DNA of 30,389 bases. Source: an uncultured Sphingomonas sp. GTDB taxonomy: Bacteria; Pseudomonadota; Alphaproteobacteria; Sphingomonadales; Sphingomonadaceae. Positions 8,102-14,975 of this stretch are shown in pieces. The position numbers and the translations under genes were made by a program. The number at the start of each line of letters is the position of its first letter. Positions within the stretch are counted from its first letter, which is position 1. The DNA lies in contig CAMLSA010000030.1 in the NCBI GenBank assembly GCA_946482655.1, positions 1-30,389 of the forward strand, in the 5' to 3' direction. The notes beneath the pieces are model-generated. The model made no database searches. It was not told the origin of the DNA and saw only the letters and a program-made list of their open reading frames with translations.

Positions 8102-8130
8102 TTGAGCGGCCGGGCGGGTCCCTCTACAGC
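8102..8130 (+). promoter_or_regulatory. Candidate promoter for gapR
   Basis: TTGAGC (8102-8107), 17-base spacer, TACAGC (8125-8130), with the gapR ATG 35 bases beyond. Pattern match only. Confidence 0.33.
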
Positions 8131-8165
8131 CTCCGCCTCACGCTTTTTCGAGGGACCAGCGAATC

Positions 8166-8429
8166 ATGGCCGAAGCCGACACGACCGAAGACAAGACCAG
8201 CATCGCGGCGCAGGAGCTCCGCCTGTTCGTCGAACGCGTCGAGCGGCTCGAGGAAGAGAAGAAGGGTATCGCCGACGACATCAAGGAGGTGATGTCGGAG
8301 ATGAAGGGACGCGGCTACGACACCAAGATCGTCCGCAAGCTGATCGCCATCCGCAAGAAGAAGAAGGGCGAGCATGAGGAAGAGGCGATGGTCCTCGAAA
8401 CCTATATGGCCGCGCTGGGCATGATTTGA
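8166..8429 (+). CDS. gapR: GapR family DNA-binding protein (DUF2312)
   Basis: 87 residues, the standard length. The helical pattern [25 protein letters not shown] followed by [21 protein letters not shown] and a final [10 protein letters not shown] is the DUF2312 signature. In Caulobacter, GapR is a nucleoid-associated protein that clamps overtwisted DNA ahead of replication and transcription, helping gyrase and topoisomerase IV. The first helix is a strong coiled-coil candidate, and the run of Lys near residues 60-66 gives the basic DNA-facing surface. GAGGGA lies ten bases before the ATG. It is divergent from pyk and followed by panB on the same strand 76 bases later, with a separate promoter candidate in between. 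Confidence 0.92.
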   Translation: MAEADTTEDKTSIAAQELRLFVERVERLEEEKKGIADDIKEVMSEMKGRGYDTKIVRKLIAIRKKKKGEHEEEAMVLETYMAALGMI

Positions 8430-8469
8430 GAGATACTCCCTTTTCTCGGAGGCGAGAGAGGGCGGGAAA

Positions 8470-8498
8470 TTGACCCGCACCGCAGGGGGGGCTAGCCC
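8470..8498 (+). promoter_or_regulatory. Candidate promoter for panB, placed for a leaderless transcript
   Basis: TTGACC (8470-8475), 17-base spacer, TAGCCC (8493-8498). The -10 ends seven bases before the ATG at 8506. A small inverted repeat (GCAGGG 8482-8487, CCCTGC 8496-8501) overlaps it. Confidence 0.4.
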
Positions 8499-8505
8499 TG
8501 CACAT

Positions 8506-9363
8506 ATGTCGACCTTTCAATTGGACACCGCCACCAGCCGCGCGCATCCCACACCGGCGCCGATGCGGCGGCTGACCGTGCCCGCGATCCGCAACGCCAA
8601 GGGCAAGGATCCGATCGTGGTGCTCACCGCCTATACGGTCCGCATGGCCCAGATCCTCGATCCGCATTGCGACATGCTGCTGGTCGGCGACAGCCTCGGC
8701 CAGGTGCTCTACGGGCTGGATTCGAGCGTGCCGGTCGGCCTCGACATGATGATCGCGCACGGCGCGGCGGTGGTACGCGGCAGCTATCACAGCCTGGTCA
8801 CGATCGACATGCCGTTCGGCGCCTATGAGGAGAGCCCCCAACAGGCCTTCCGCTCGGCCGCGCGGATCCTCAAGGAGACCGGCGCGGCGGCGGTCAAGCT
8901 CGAAGGTGGTGAAGCGATGGCGGAGACGGTCGCCTTCCTCGCCGCACGCGGCGTGCCCGTGGTCGGCCATGTCGGACTCACCCCGCAGGCGGTGAATGTT
9001 CTTGGCGGCTATGGCGCGCGGGGCCGCAGCGATGCCGAGCGCGCCAAGCTGGTGCGCGACGCCAGGGCGATCGCCGACGCCGGGGCCTTCGCGCTGGTGA
9101 TCGAAGGCGTGGTCGAGCCGGTCGCGATCGAGATCACCAGGACGATCGACATTCCGACGATCGGCATCGGCGGCTCGGCCGAATGCGACGGCCAGGTGCT
9201 TGTGATCGACGACATGCTGGGCATGTTCGACCGGGTGCCTCGCTTCGTTAAGAAATATGAGCAGCTCGCCGAGAGGATCGACGCCGCGGTCGCCCAATAT
9301 GCCGGCGAGGTGCGCGCCCGGACCTTCCCGACGATCGATCAGACCTATCAGCCCAAGGTCTGA
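8506..9363 (+). CDS. panB: 3-methyl-2-oxobutanoate hydroxymethyltransferase
   Basis: 285 residues. First committed step of pantothenate (coenzyme A) synthesis: transfers a hydroxymethyl group from methylenetetrahydrofolate to alpha-ketoisovalerate to give ketopantoate. Family motifs are [30 protein letters not shown] (Mg-binding Asp), [22 protein letters not shown] (catalytic-site Lys), [10 protein letters not shown], and the late [10 protein letters not shown] with the catalytic Glu, then [18 protein letters not shown]. The ATG at 8506 is chosen because the relatives I remember begin [17 protein letters not shown]; a TTG at 8470 is in frame but overlaps the -35 box. No clear ribosome binding site precedes the ATG. 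No panC is next to it. Confidence 0.95.
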   Translation: MSTFQLDTATSRAHPTPAPMRRLTVPAIRNAKGKDPIVVLTAYTVRMAQILDPHCDMLLVGDSLGQVLYGLDSSVPVGLDMMIAHGAAVVRGSYHSLVTIDMPFGAYEESPQQAFRSAARILKETGAAAVKLEGGEAMAETVAFLAARGVPVVGHVGLTPQAVNVLGGYGARGRSDAERAKLVRDARAIADAGAFALVIEGVVEPVAIEITRTIDIPTIGIGGSAECDGQVLVIDDMLGMFDRVPRFVKKYEQLAERIDAAVAQYAGEVRARTFPTIDQTYQPKV

Positions 9364-9440
9364 GCCGCCATATCATTGACTATGGCACCGCGCCCGCTCG
9401 CCCGCTAAGAGGACCCCGTCCCTAGTTCCGGAGAAGATGC

Positions 9441-10136
9441 TTGGCCTCGACGCCGCCCACCGAAGAAGCCTTTCTGCGCGAAGTCGATGAAGAGCTGCGC
9501 CGTGAACAGATACAGGCGATGTGGAAGCGCTATGGCCTGTTCGCGCTCGGCGGGATATTGCTGCTGCTGGCCGCCTTCGCCGGCTTCCTGGTCTGGCGCG
9601 CGGAGACGCTCAAGAAGGCCGAGGCGCAGGGCGAGCGGATGGGCCTGGTGCTTGCCGACCTCCAGGCGAACCGGACCACCGACGCCGGCAAGAAGGCCGA
9701 TGTCCTGATCGCCGAGGGCGGGCCCGGCTACCGCGTCGCCGCGCTGTTCACCAAAGCCGCGATCGCCGCCGACAAGGGGGACGCCAAGGCCGCCGCCGCG
9801 ATCTACGCCGGGATCGCCGCCGACGAGGAGCTGGCCCAGCCCTTTCGCGACGTCGCCCTCATCCGGCAGACCTTGATTGAATATGACAGCCTGAAGCCGC
9901 GGCAGGTGATCGATCGGATGAAGCCGCTCGCGATCGAGGACAATGCCTTTTTCGGAACCGCGGGCGAGCTCACCGCGATCGCGATGATCCAGACGAACCG
10001 CACCGCCGAAGCGGGACGTCTGCTGGCCGCCATAGCGCGCGATGCCAAGGTGCCTCCCAGCCTGCGCGCCCGCGCGGAACGTCTTGCCACCAGCCTGGGT
10101 GCCGATGTCACCGCCAAACCCGCCGACAAGGATTGA
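9441..10136 (+). CDS. YfgM-like tetratricopeptide membrane protein
   Basis: 231 residues, TTG start with GGAG seven bases upstream; the nearby ATG at 9437 is out of frame. A soluble N-terminus (PPTEEAFLREVDEELRREQ) precedes one membrane helix at about 31-52 (YGLFALGGILLLLAAFAGFL). A periplasmic TPR-like helical region follows (KADVLIAEGGPGYRVAALFT, AAIYAGIAADEELAQPFRDV). This matches the TPR_21/YfgM-like family. In E. coli, YfgM is an accessory subunit of the SecYEG translocon and of periplasmic chaperone traffic, and it also sits directly before bamB and der. bamB starts four bases after this stop, so the two are almost certainly one transcript. The family call is confident; the translocon role is by analogy. 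Confidence 0.82.
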   Translation: MASTPPTEEAFLREVDEELRREQIQAMWKRYGLFALGGILLLLAAFAGFLVWRAETLKKAEAQGERMGLVLADLQANRTTDAGKKADVLIAEGGPGYRVAALFTKAAIAADKGDAKAAAAIYAGIAADEELAQPFRDVALIRQTLIEYDSLKPRQVIDRMKPLAIEDNAFFGTAGELTAIAMIQTNRTAEAGRLLAAIARDAKVPPSLRARAERLATSLGADVTAKPADKD

Positions 10137-10140
10137 TCGA

Positions 10141-11472
10141 ATGAACCGGAAGTTTTTCGCGCTGGCCGCAGCGTTGGCGATGACGACGATGCTCGGCGGC
10201 TGCGGCATCTTCGGCGGCGGTGACGAAAAGAAGCCCAAGACCCCGGTGCTGGGTCAACGGATCGCGGTGCTGACCGCCGAGACCGGTGCCGATGTCGATC
10301 CCACGCTCGAGCCCGTGCCGGTGGTGGTGCCCGCCGAAGTGTCCAACGCCGAATGGACCCAGTCCGGCGGCAACGGTCCCAAGTCGCTCGGCCATGTCGC
10401 GCTCGGCCAGGCGCTCGGCGTCGCCTGGGACCGCAAGATCGCCGGATCGAGCAAGAAGGAACGGCTCGGCGCGGGGCCGGTGGTCGGCGCCGGGAAGGTC
10501 TTCGTGATCGACGTCAATGCCGTCGTCCACGCCTATGATCTGAAGAGCGGAGCGCCGCTCTGGACCCACACGCTGGGCGACAGAAAAAACACGTCGTCGC
10601 TGTTCGGCGGCGGGGTCAGCTATGAGAATGGCAAGGTCTACGCCACCAATGGCGTCGGCGATGCCGCAGCCCTCGACGCGGGCACCGGCAACCAGTTGTG
10701 GAAGGTGCGCCCGGGCGGGCCACTGCGCGGCGCGCCGGCGGTCGGCAACGACAATGTCTACGTCATGAGCCAGGATAATCAGCTCTTCGCGCTCAAGCAG
10801 AGCAATGGCGAAACCGTGTGGACCGCGAGCGGCAGCCTCGAAAATGCCGCGGTGTTCGGCGCCGCCGCGCCCGCGATCGGCCAGGGCACCGTGGTGGCCG
10901 GCTTCTCGTCGGGCGAGCTGACCGCCTATCGCTACGAGAACGGCCGGCCAGTCTGGCAGGATTCGCTGTCGCGCACCAGCATCACCACCTCGGTCGCCAG
11001 CCTCGTGGATATCGACGCGTCGCCGGTGATCGATCAGGGCCGGGTCTATGCGGTGGGCAAGGGCGGCCGCATGGTCGCGATGGACATCCTCACCGGCCAG
11101 CGCCTGTGGGAACTCAACATCGCCGGCACCGAGACCCCCTGGATCGCGGGCGAATGGCTGTTCGTGGTGACCGACGACGCCAAGCTGCTGTGCATCGCGC
11201 GCAACAGCGGCCGGGTCCGCTGGCTGACCCAGCTGCAGCGTTACAAGAACGAAAAGAAAAAGAAGAAGCCGGTCATCTGGTCGGGGCCGGTGCTCGCCGG
11301 CGGGCGCCTGATCCTGACGAGCACCGAAGGCGACATCGTCAACGTGGCGATCGCGGACGGCAAGATCGGCAGCAGCGTCCGGCTGGGCACGCGGATCTAT
11401 CAGGCGCCGGTGGTGGCGGACGGCACGCTGCTGGTGATGGCGGACAACGGGCGGCTGGTCGCGTATCGCTGA
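10141..11472 (+). CDS. bamB: Outer membrane assembly lipoprotein BamB
   Basis: 443 residues. A lipoprotein signal ends with LGGC, Cys21 being the lipidated residue. After a Gly/Lys-rich linker comes an eight-bladed PQQ-like propeller with repeated A-x-D-x-x-T-G-x-x-x-W type blades (AALDAGTGNQLW, FALKQSNGETVW, VAMDILTGQRLW). BamB supports BamA in inserting beta-barrel proteins into the outer membrane. Despite the propeller likeness to the quinoproteins at 1-2537, there is no PQQ-binding active site. ATG 10141 has AAGGA eight bases upstream; an open frame begins about 100 bases earlier but overlaps the preceding gene. It follows the YfgM-like gene by four bases and precedes der, the same order as in E. 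coli. A Lys-rich loop (NEKKKKKPVIW) is an oddity late in the propeller. Confidence 0.92.
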   Translation: MNRKFFALAAALAMTTMLGGCGIFGGGDEKKPKTPVLGQRIAVLTAETGADVDPTLEPVPVVVPAEVSNAEWTQSGGNGPKSLGHVALGQALGVAWDRKIAGSSKKERLGAGPVVGAGKVFVIDVNAVVHAYDLKSGAPLWTHTLGDRKNTSSLFGGGVSYENGKVYATNGVGDAAALDAGTGNQLWKVRPGGPLRGAPAVGNDNVYVMSQDNQLFALKQSNGETVWTASGSLENAAVFGAAAPAIGQGTVVAGFSSGELTAYRYENGRPVWQDSLSRTSITTSVASLVDIDASPVIDQGRVYAVGKGGRMVAMDILTGQRLWELNIAGTETPWIAGEWLFVVTDDAKLLCIARNSGRVRWLTQLQRYKNEKKKKKPVIWSGPVLAGGRLILTSTEGDIVNVAIADGKIGSSVRLGTRIYQAPVVADGTLLVMADNGRLVAYR

Positions 11473-11494
11473 TCGGGCGCGGGCGGTGCCTCCA

Positions 11495-11517
11495 GCCGGA
11501 GCGCCGCCCGCTCCGGC
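11495..11517 (+). terminator. Strong GC hairpin between bamB and der
   Basis: GCCGGAGCG (11495-11503) and CGCTCCGGC (11509-11517) pair perfectly around a five-base loop, 22 bases after the bamB stop. There is no T-run, so it may be a pause, an mRNA 3' end stabiliser or a Rho-assisted end rather than an intrinsic terminator. der has its own promoter candidate just beyond it. Confidence 0.4.
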
Positions 11518-11527
11518 CACGACGGAG

Positions 11528-11556
11528 GTGACGCCGCGCCAGACTCGCTCTATGGC
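11528..11556 (+). promoter_or_regulatory. Candidate promoter for der, placed for a leaderless transcript
   Basis: GTGACG (11528-11533), 17-base spacer, TATGGC (11551-11556). The -10 ends six bases before the der ATG, and no ribosome binding site is present. Confidence 0.42.
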
Positions 11557-11562
11557 GCCCGC

Positions 11563-12930
11563 ATGAAACGCTTACCCGTAGTCGCGATCGTCGGCCGGCC
11601 GAATGTCGGCAAGTCGACGCTGTTCAACCGCCTCGTCGGCAAGAAGCTGGCGCTGGTCGACGACCGCCCCGGGGTGACGCGCGACCGGCGCGAGGGCAAT
11701 GCGAATCTGTTAGGGGTCGATTTCAAGATCATCGACACCGCGGGCTTCGAGACCGACGACGCCGAGACTCTGCCCGGCCGGATGCGCGCTCAGACCCAGG
11801 CCGCGGTGCAGGACGCCGATGTGGCGCTGTTCATGATCGATGCCCGCGCCGGCCTGATGCCGCTGGACGAGGAGATCGCCCGCTGGCTGCGGAGCGAAGA
11901 CACGCCGGTGATCGTCGTCGCCAACAAGGCCGAGGGCAAGGCGGGCGAGCATGGCGTGCTCGAAGCCTTCAATCTTGGCTTCGGGGAACCGGTGCCTTTG
12001 TCGGCGGAACATGGCGAGGGCGTCGCCGACCTGTTCACCGAATTGCTGCCCTATATCGACAAGGCGGAGGGCGAGAGCGAAGACGGGAAGGCCGGGGAAG
12101 ACGAAGAGAGCGGGCCGCTCAAGCTGGCGATCGTCGGCCGCCCCAATGCGGGCAAGTCGACCCTGATCAACACGATTCTCGGCGAGCAGCGGATGATCAC
12201 CGGACCGGAAGCGGGGATCACACGCGATTCGATCGCCATCGATTGGGAGTGGAAGGCCCCTGACGGAACGGTTCGCCCGGTGCGGCTGATCGATACGGCG
12301 GGCATGCGCAAGCGCGCGAAGGTGCAGGACAAGCTCGAGAAACTGTCGGTCGCCGACGGCCTTCACGCGGTCGACTTCGCCGAGGTGGTTGTGCTGCTGC
12401 TCGACGCGACCCTGGGGCTCGAGGCGCAGGACCTGCGGATCGCCGACAAGGTGCTGCAGGAGGGCCGCGCGCTGATCATCGCACTCAGCAAATGGGATAT
12501 CGCAGGTGAGCCGCCCGCCCTTTTCCAGGGCGTGCGCAACGCACTCGACGAAGGGCTGGCCCAGGCGAAGGGCCTGCCGCTGCTCACCGTGTCGGGCGTG
12601 ACCGGGCGCGGCATCGATCAGCTGCTCCAAGTCGCGCATGAAACGCGCGAGGCATGGTCGAAGCGTGTCTCGACGGGCGTGCTCAACCGCTGGTTCGAAA
12701 AGGCGATCGAAGCCAATCCACCGCCCGCGCCGGGCGGCAAGCGGATCAAGCTGCGCTACCTGACCCAGGCGAAGACGCGGCCGCCGGGCTTCATTCTGTT
12801 CGGGACGCGGGTCGATCAGCTGCCCGAGAGCTACCGGCGCTATCTGATCAACGGCATCAAGCGCGATCTCGGCTTCGGCGCGGTGCCGGTGCGGCTGACC
12901 GTGCGGGCGCCGAAGAACCCGTTCGACTGA
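11563..12930 (+). CDS. der: Ribosome-associated GTPase Der (EngA)
   Basis: 455 residues with the two tandem GTPase domains unique to this family. Domain 1: P-loop GRPNVGKS 11-18, DTAG 58-61, NKAE 121-124. Domain 2: GRPNAGKS 192-199, DTAGMRKR starting 244, SKWD near 305. The C-terminal KH-like domain ends RAPKNPFD. An acidic linker (about 169-183) joins the domains. Der is essential for late assembly of the 50S ribosomal subunit. Domain 1 has NKAE in place of the more usual NKxD. The ATG is at the start of the conserved sequence and lacks a ribosome site. The TusA-like gene begins one base after the stop. Confidence 0.97.
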   Translation: MKRLPVVAIVGRPNVGKSTLFNRLVGKKLALVDDRPGVTRDRREGNANLLGVDFKIIDTAGFETDDAETLPGRMRAQTQAAVQDADVALFMIDARAGLMPLDEEIARWLRSEDTPVIVVANKAEGKAGEHGVLEAFNLGFGEPVPLSAEHGEGVADLFTELLPYIDKAEGESEDGKAGEDEESGPLKLAIVGRPNAGKSTLINTILGEQRMITGPEAGITRDSIAIDWEWKAPDGTVRPVRLIDTAGMRKRAKVQDKLEKLSVADGLHAVDFAEVVVLLLDATLGLEAQDLRIADKVLQEGRALIIALSKWDIAGEPPALFQGVRNALDEGLAQAKGLPLLTVSGVTGRGIDQLLQVAHETREAWSKRVSTGVLNRWFEKAIEANPPPAPGGKRIKLRYLTQAKTRPPGFILFGTRVDQLPESYRRYLINGIKRDLGFGAVPVRLTVRAPKNPFD

Positions 12931-12931
12931 G

Positions 12932-13168
12932 ATGCCGGTCCGGCTCGACGCCCGCGGTATGCGCTGTCCGTGGCCCGCGATCCGGCTGGGCCGGGCAATG
13001 CGCGAGGGTGGCGGACCGGTGCTGATCCTCGCTGACGATCCGATCGCGCCCGGCGAGATCGCGGCGCTGGCGGCGGCGCGGGGCTGGACGGTGAGTCCGG
13101 CCGAAGAGCCGACGGCCTGGATCGTCGCCGATGGCTATGGCCGGCAGGAAGACTCGACCAAGGTCTAA
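12932..13168 (+). CDS. TusA-family sulfurtransferase-like protein
   Basis: 78 residues. The family core is clear: LDARGMRCPWPAIRLGRAM contains the D-x-x-G-x-x-C-P-x-P pattern, with Cys13 as the persulfide-carrying residue. The rest (VLILADDPIAPGEIAALAAA, GWTV) gives the beta-alpha-beta-alpha-beta fold of about 75 residues. TusA proteins relay sulfur from cysteine desulfurase to tRNA thiolation or other sulfur pathways. Relatives next to unrelated genes are often of unknown role. It begins one base after the der stop (TGAGATG), so it is probably translated by the ribosomes finishing der. Which acceptor it serves is not shown by the neighbourhood. Confidence 0.85.
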   Translation: MPVRLDARGMRCPWPAIRLGRAMREGGGPVLILADDPIAPGEIAALAAARGWTVSPAEEPTAWIVADGYGRQEDSTKV

Positions 13169-13200
13169 CTTTTGCGCCCGTTGGTAAACGCCGTCCATAA

Positions 13201-13277
13201 CCAGTCCGGGAAAATCCGTAGAAATCAAGGTGCTCGTGGTAACCAGTCGTTTACGGTCCCGTCATATTATCCAGTCC
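13201..13277. repeat. Three copies of CCAGTC upstream of the Hpt gene
   Basis: AACCAGTCCG, AACCAGTCGT and ATCCAGTCCG have their CCAGTC cores at 13201, 13243 and 13271, within 140 bases of intergenic sequence. GTAAACG (13184-13190) and CGTTTAC (13248-13254) form a distant inverted pair here as well. They may be regulator sites for the Hpt gene. Confidence 0.3.
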
Positions 13278-13307
13278 GTAGCCAATGATGGCAAACAGGA
13301 AGCGGCT

Positions 13308-13736
13308 ATGGGTCAGACGGGCAATGGAGTGGTCAACTGGACGACATTCGGTCAGACGCGTGCGCTGATCGGCAATGATTTCGCCAAGATCCTCGGTTAT
13401 TATCGCGACGATGCCGCCAAATGCGTGGTCGCGGTCGAACAGGCCTACAAGTTGCGCGATGCGGTATCGATGGTTCGCCCCGCCCACACGCTGAAAGGCG
13501 ATTCGCTCCAGTTCGGCGGCGAGGCGATCGGCAAGCTCGCCGAGCATATCGAGCATAGTGCGCGGCGCTGCGTCGAGGAGCACAGCGCCCCTGACTCGCT
13601 CGATGTCGAAATTCTGCGGCTGCGCCCCCTGCTGATCGAAACGCTCGCCCAATTCGAGCGCGAGCTCAACAACAGCACCGCCTCGGCGATGCGCCGCCCT
13701 CCGGTGGCGGCGGGCTTCGGCCGGAAGAGTAGCTAA
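13308..13736 (+). CDS. Stand-alone Hpt (histidine phosphotransfer) domain protein
   Basis: 142 residues, almost all one Hpt helical bundle. The phosphoacceptor is His60 in RPAHTLKGDS, followed by the usual packed helix (GEAIGKLAEHIEHSARR). The C-terminal tail (ASAMRRPPVAAGFGRKSS) is probably disordered. Such proteins carry phosphate between hybrid histidine kinases and response regulators in phosphorelays. No kinase or receiver gene is adjacent, so the partners are elsewhere. ATG 13308 has AGGA seven bases upstream; the frame stays open back to 13230, but the added residues are not Hpt-like. It is followed by a 240-base gap with no convincing gene. Confidence 0.85.
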   Translation: MGQTGNGVVNWTTFGQTRALIGNDFAKILGYYRDDAAKCVVAVEQAYKLRDAVSMVRPAHTLKGDSLQFGGEAIGKLAEHIEHSARRCVEEHSAPDSLDVEILRLRPLLIETLAQFERELNNSTASAMRRPPVAAGFGRKSS

Positions 13737-13976
13737 AGCGCGGATATTCTAGCGAGGAGCGCCACTCCCGCTGCGATCATACCCGCCCCATCCAAAGAGC
13801 CTGTCCCGCGACAGCGGGTTCATCTCCTCCTCGCCATGATGACAGCAGATGGCTTGAACGTGCAATGGCGACTGCCAGCATACCCGGGTGGTTCCAGGCT
13901 GACCAGGCTCCGTCCCACGCGGCATCGGCAAGCTCGCCCCAGCCGCGAACCGGCGGCGCCTGGCCGAGCCGAGGAA

Positions 13977-14456
13977 TTACTCCGCCGCGGGCTTGGATTG
14001 CAGCTGAACGTAGTTCTGGATTCCCATCCGTTCGATCATCTCGAACTGGGTTTCGAGAAAGTCGACATGCTCCTCCTCCGAATCGAGGATCGACTGGAGC
14101 AGGTCGCGGCTGATGAAGTCGCGCACCTGTTCGCAATAGGCGATGCCTTCGCGCAGCTGCGGCATGGCCTCATTCTCGAGCGCGAGATCGGCCTTGAGCA
14201 GCTCCTCGACCGTCTCGCCGATGCGCAGCCGGCCGAGCAGCTGGAAATTGGGCAGGCCATCGAGAAACAGGATGCGCTCGGCAAGCCGGTCGGCATGCTT
14301 CATCTCGTCGATCGATTCGTCATATTCGGCCTTGGCGAGCTTTTCGATCCCCCAATGGTCCAGCATCCGATAATGAAGGAAATACTGGTTGATCGCGGTC
14401 AGCTCGTTCTTGAGCGTCTCGTTGAGGATCTCGATGACCTTAGGATCGCCCTTCAT
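13977..14456 (-). CDS. bfr: Bacterioferritin
   Basis: 159 residues, the standard length. All di-iron ferroxidase ligands are visible: Glu18, Glu51, His54, Glu94 (NEAMP), Glu127 and His130 (EEEH). The heme-binding Met52 is present in DEMKHAD. It forms a 24-subunit cage that oxidises Fe(II) and stores iron as mineral, with heme between subunit pairs helping release. GGAGG lies five bases before the ATG. The companion ferredoxin gene bfd is just upstream on the same strand but is separated by a terminator and a separate bfr promoter, so storage and release can be regulated independently. Confidence 0.97.
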   Translation of the reverse strand: MKGDPKVIEILNETLKNELTAINQYFLHYRMLDHWGIEKLAKAEYDESIDEMKHADRLAERILFLDGLPNFQLLGRLRIGETVEELLKADLALENEAMPQLREGIAYCEQVRDFISRDLLQSILDSEEEHVDFLETQFEMIERMGIQNYVQLQSKPAAE

Positions 14457-14482
14457 GTCTGCCTCCGCAAGTTACTGTTCCG

Positions 14483-14511
14483 AAACTAGAACAAATGCTC
14501 AGCATTTGAAA
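14483..14511 (-). promoter_or_regulatory. Candidate promoter for bfr
   Basis: Minus strand TTTCAA (14511-14506), 17-base spacer, TAGTTT (14488-14483), start expected near 14476, about 20 bases before the ATG. The surrounding 14476-14575 is clearly AT-richer than the genes. Confidence 0.4.
14492..14508. promoter_or_regulatory. 17-base inverted repeat in the bfr promoter, likely operator
   Basis: CAAATGCT-C-AGCATTTG is perfectly symmetric with 8-base arms and lies almost entirely within the -35/-10 spacer of the bfr promoter. A second pair, TGTTC (14476-14480) and GAACA (14489-14493), overlaps its edge. An iron-responsive regulator (Fur, Irr or RirA class) is the obvious candidate, but neither element fits a consensus I can name. 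Confidence 0.5.
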
Positions 14512-14610
14512 GAGCGATCATCCGAATTGTTCCATTAATTTCCAACAATATTAAGATGTTGTAAGCAATAGTCATTCGCAGATCTGAAGATGCTCCTCAT
14601 TCTCACCAAC

Positions 14611-14637
14611 GAAAAGGCCGCCCGGAGGCGGCCCCTT
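14611..14637 (-). terminator. Intrinsic terminator after bfd
   Basis: On the minus strand GGCCGCC and GGCGGCC pair as a 7-base GC stem around a four-base loop (14633-14616), followed directly by TTTTC. It lies 25 bases past the bfd stop and separates bfd from bfr. Confidence 0.8.
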
Positions 14638-14657
14638 CCACTTGACAGGTCCCAAGA

Positions 14658-14828
14658 TCAGGCGGCGACCGACTCTTCCTCTATGATGGTGCGGGCATAA
14701 GGCAGGCATTGGCCGCAGCGCGGACGCCGGCCGAGGACCTCATAGGCGCTGCGCGGACAACTGGCGCCCTTGCGGACCGCTTCGCGCACCTCGGATTCCC
14801 TGATCGCATTGCAAATACAAACAACCAT
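14658..14828 (-). CDS. bfd: Bacterioferritin-associated ferredoxin
   Basis: 56 residues. The four [2Fe-2S] ligands are Cys4, Cys6, Cys38 and Cys41 (VVCICNAI and RCGQCLPYA), the C-x-C...C-x2-C arrangement of Bfd. Bfd docks on bacterioferritin and delivers electrons to the heme to release stored iron as Fe(II). The ATG at 14828 is preceded by GAGAGGTG, and it is the only Met that keeps the whole cluster motif. A long frame continues upstream on this strand, but it is antisense to the methyltransferase gene and not real. A TTGATA-N17-TATCTA promoter with an overlapping inverted repeat lies above it. Confidence 0.95.
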   Translation of the reverse strand: MVVCICNAIRESEVREAVRKGASCPRSAYEVLGRRPRCGQCLPYARTIIEEESVAA

Positions 14829-14847
14829 TCGGCACCTCTCGAATCGA

Positions 14848-14879
14848 TAGATACCGCTATTGCGACTGACTATCAATAG
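14848..14879 (-). promoter_or_regulatory. bfd promoter with overlapping Fur-like inverted repeat
   Basis: Minus strand TTGATA (14876-14871), 17-base spacer, TATCTA (14853-14848). CTATTG (14857-14862) and CAATAG (14874-14879) form an inverted repeat with an 11-base centre over the -35 and spacer, a fit for repression by an iron-sensing Fur-family protein when iron is plentiful. Regulator identity is inferred from the gene it controls. Confidence 0.5.
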
Positions 14880-14940
14880 TATTCCGGCGGCACGAGCCGC
14901 GCTTCGTCGCATCTCGGAGCCGGCATGGTCCGCCCAGCCA

Positions 14941-14968
14941 TTGCGATGAGCGGCTTTGCGGCTTAGGC
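14941..14968 (+). promoter_or_regulatory. Candidate promoter for the BioC-like gene, placed for a leaderless transcript
   Basis: TTGCGA (14941-14946), 16-base spacer, TTAGGC (14963-14968), ending seven bases before the ATG. No ribosome site is seen. Weak match. Confidence 0.3.
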
Positions 14969-14975
14969 GCGCCGG

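Noticed and set aside
9376..9411. TTGACT ... TAAGAG as the promoter of the YfgM-like gene
   Set aside because: The spacer is 24 bases, too long for a standard sigma-70 promoter.
10141..11472. Reading the propeller as a PQQ dehydrogenase
   Set aside because: The lipobox, length, absence of PQQ active-site residues and position between a YfgM-like gene and der identify BamB.
13737..13976. Possible small genes in the gap between the Hpt gene and bfr
   Set aside because: Frames on both strands here (for example a 60-codon minus-strand frame at 13749-13931) have no family resemblance and poor start contexts; a GAGGAGGAG lies too close to one ATG. Nothing convincing was found.
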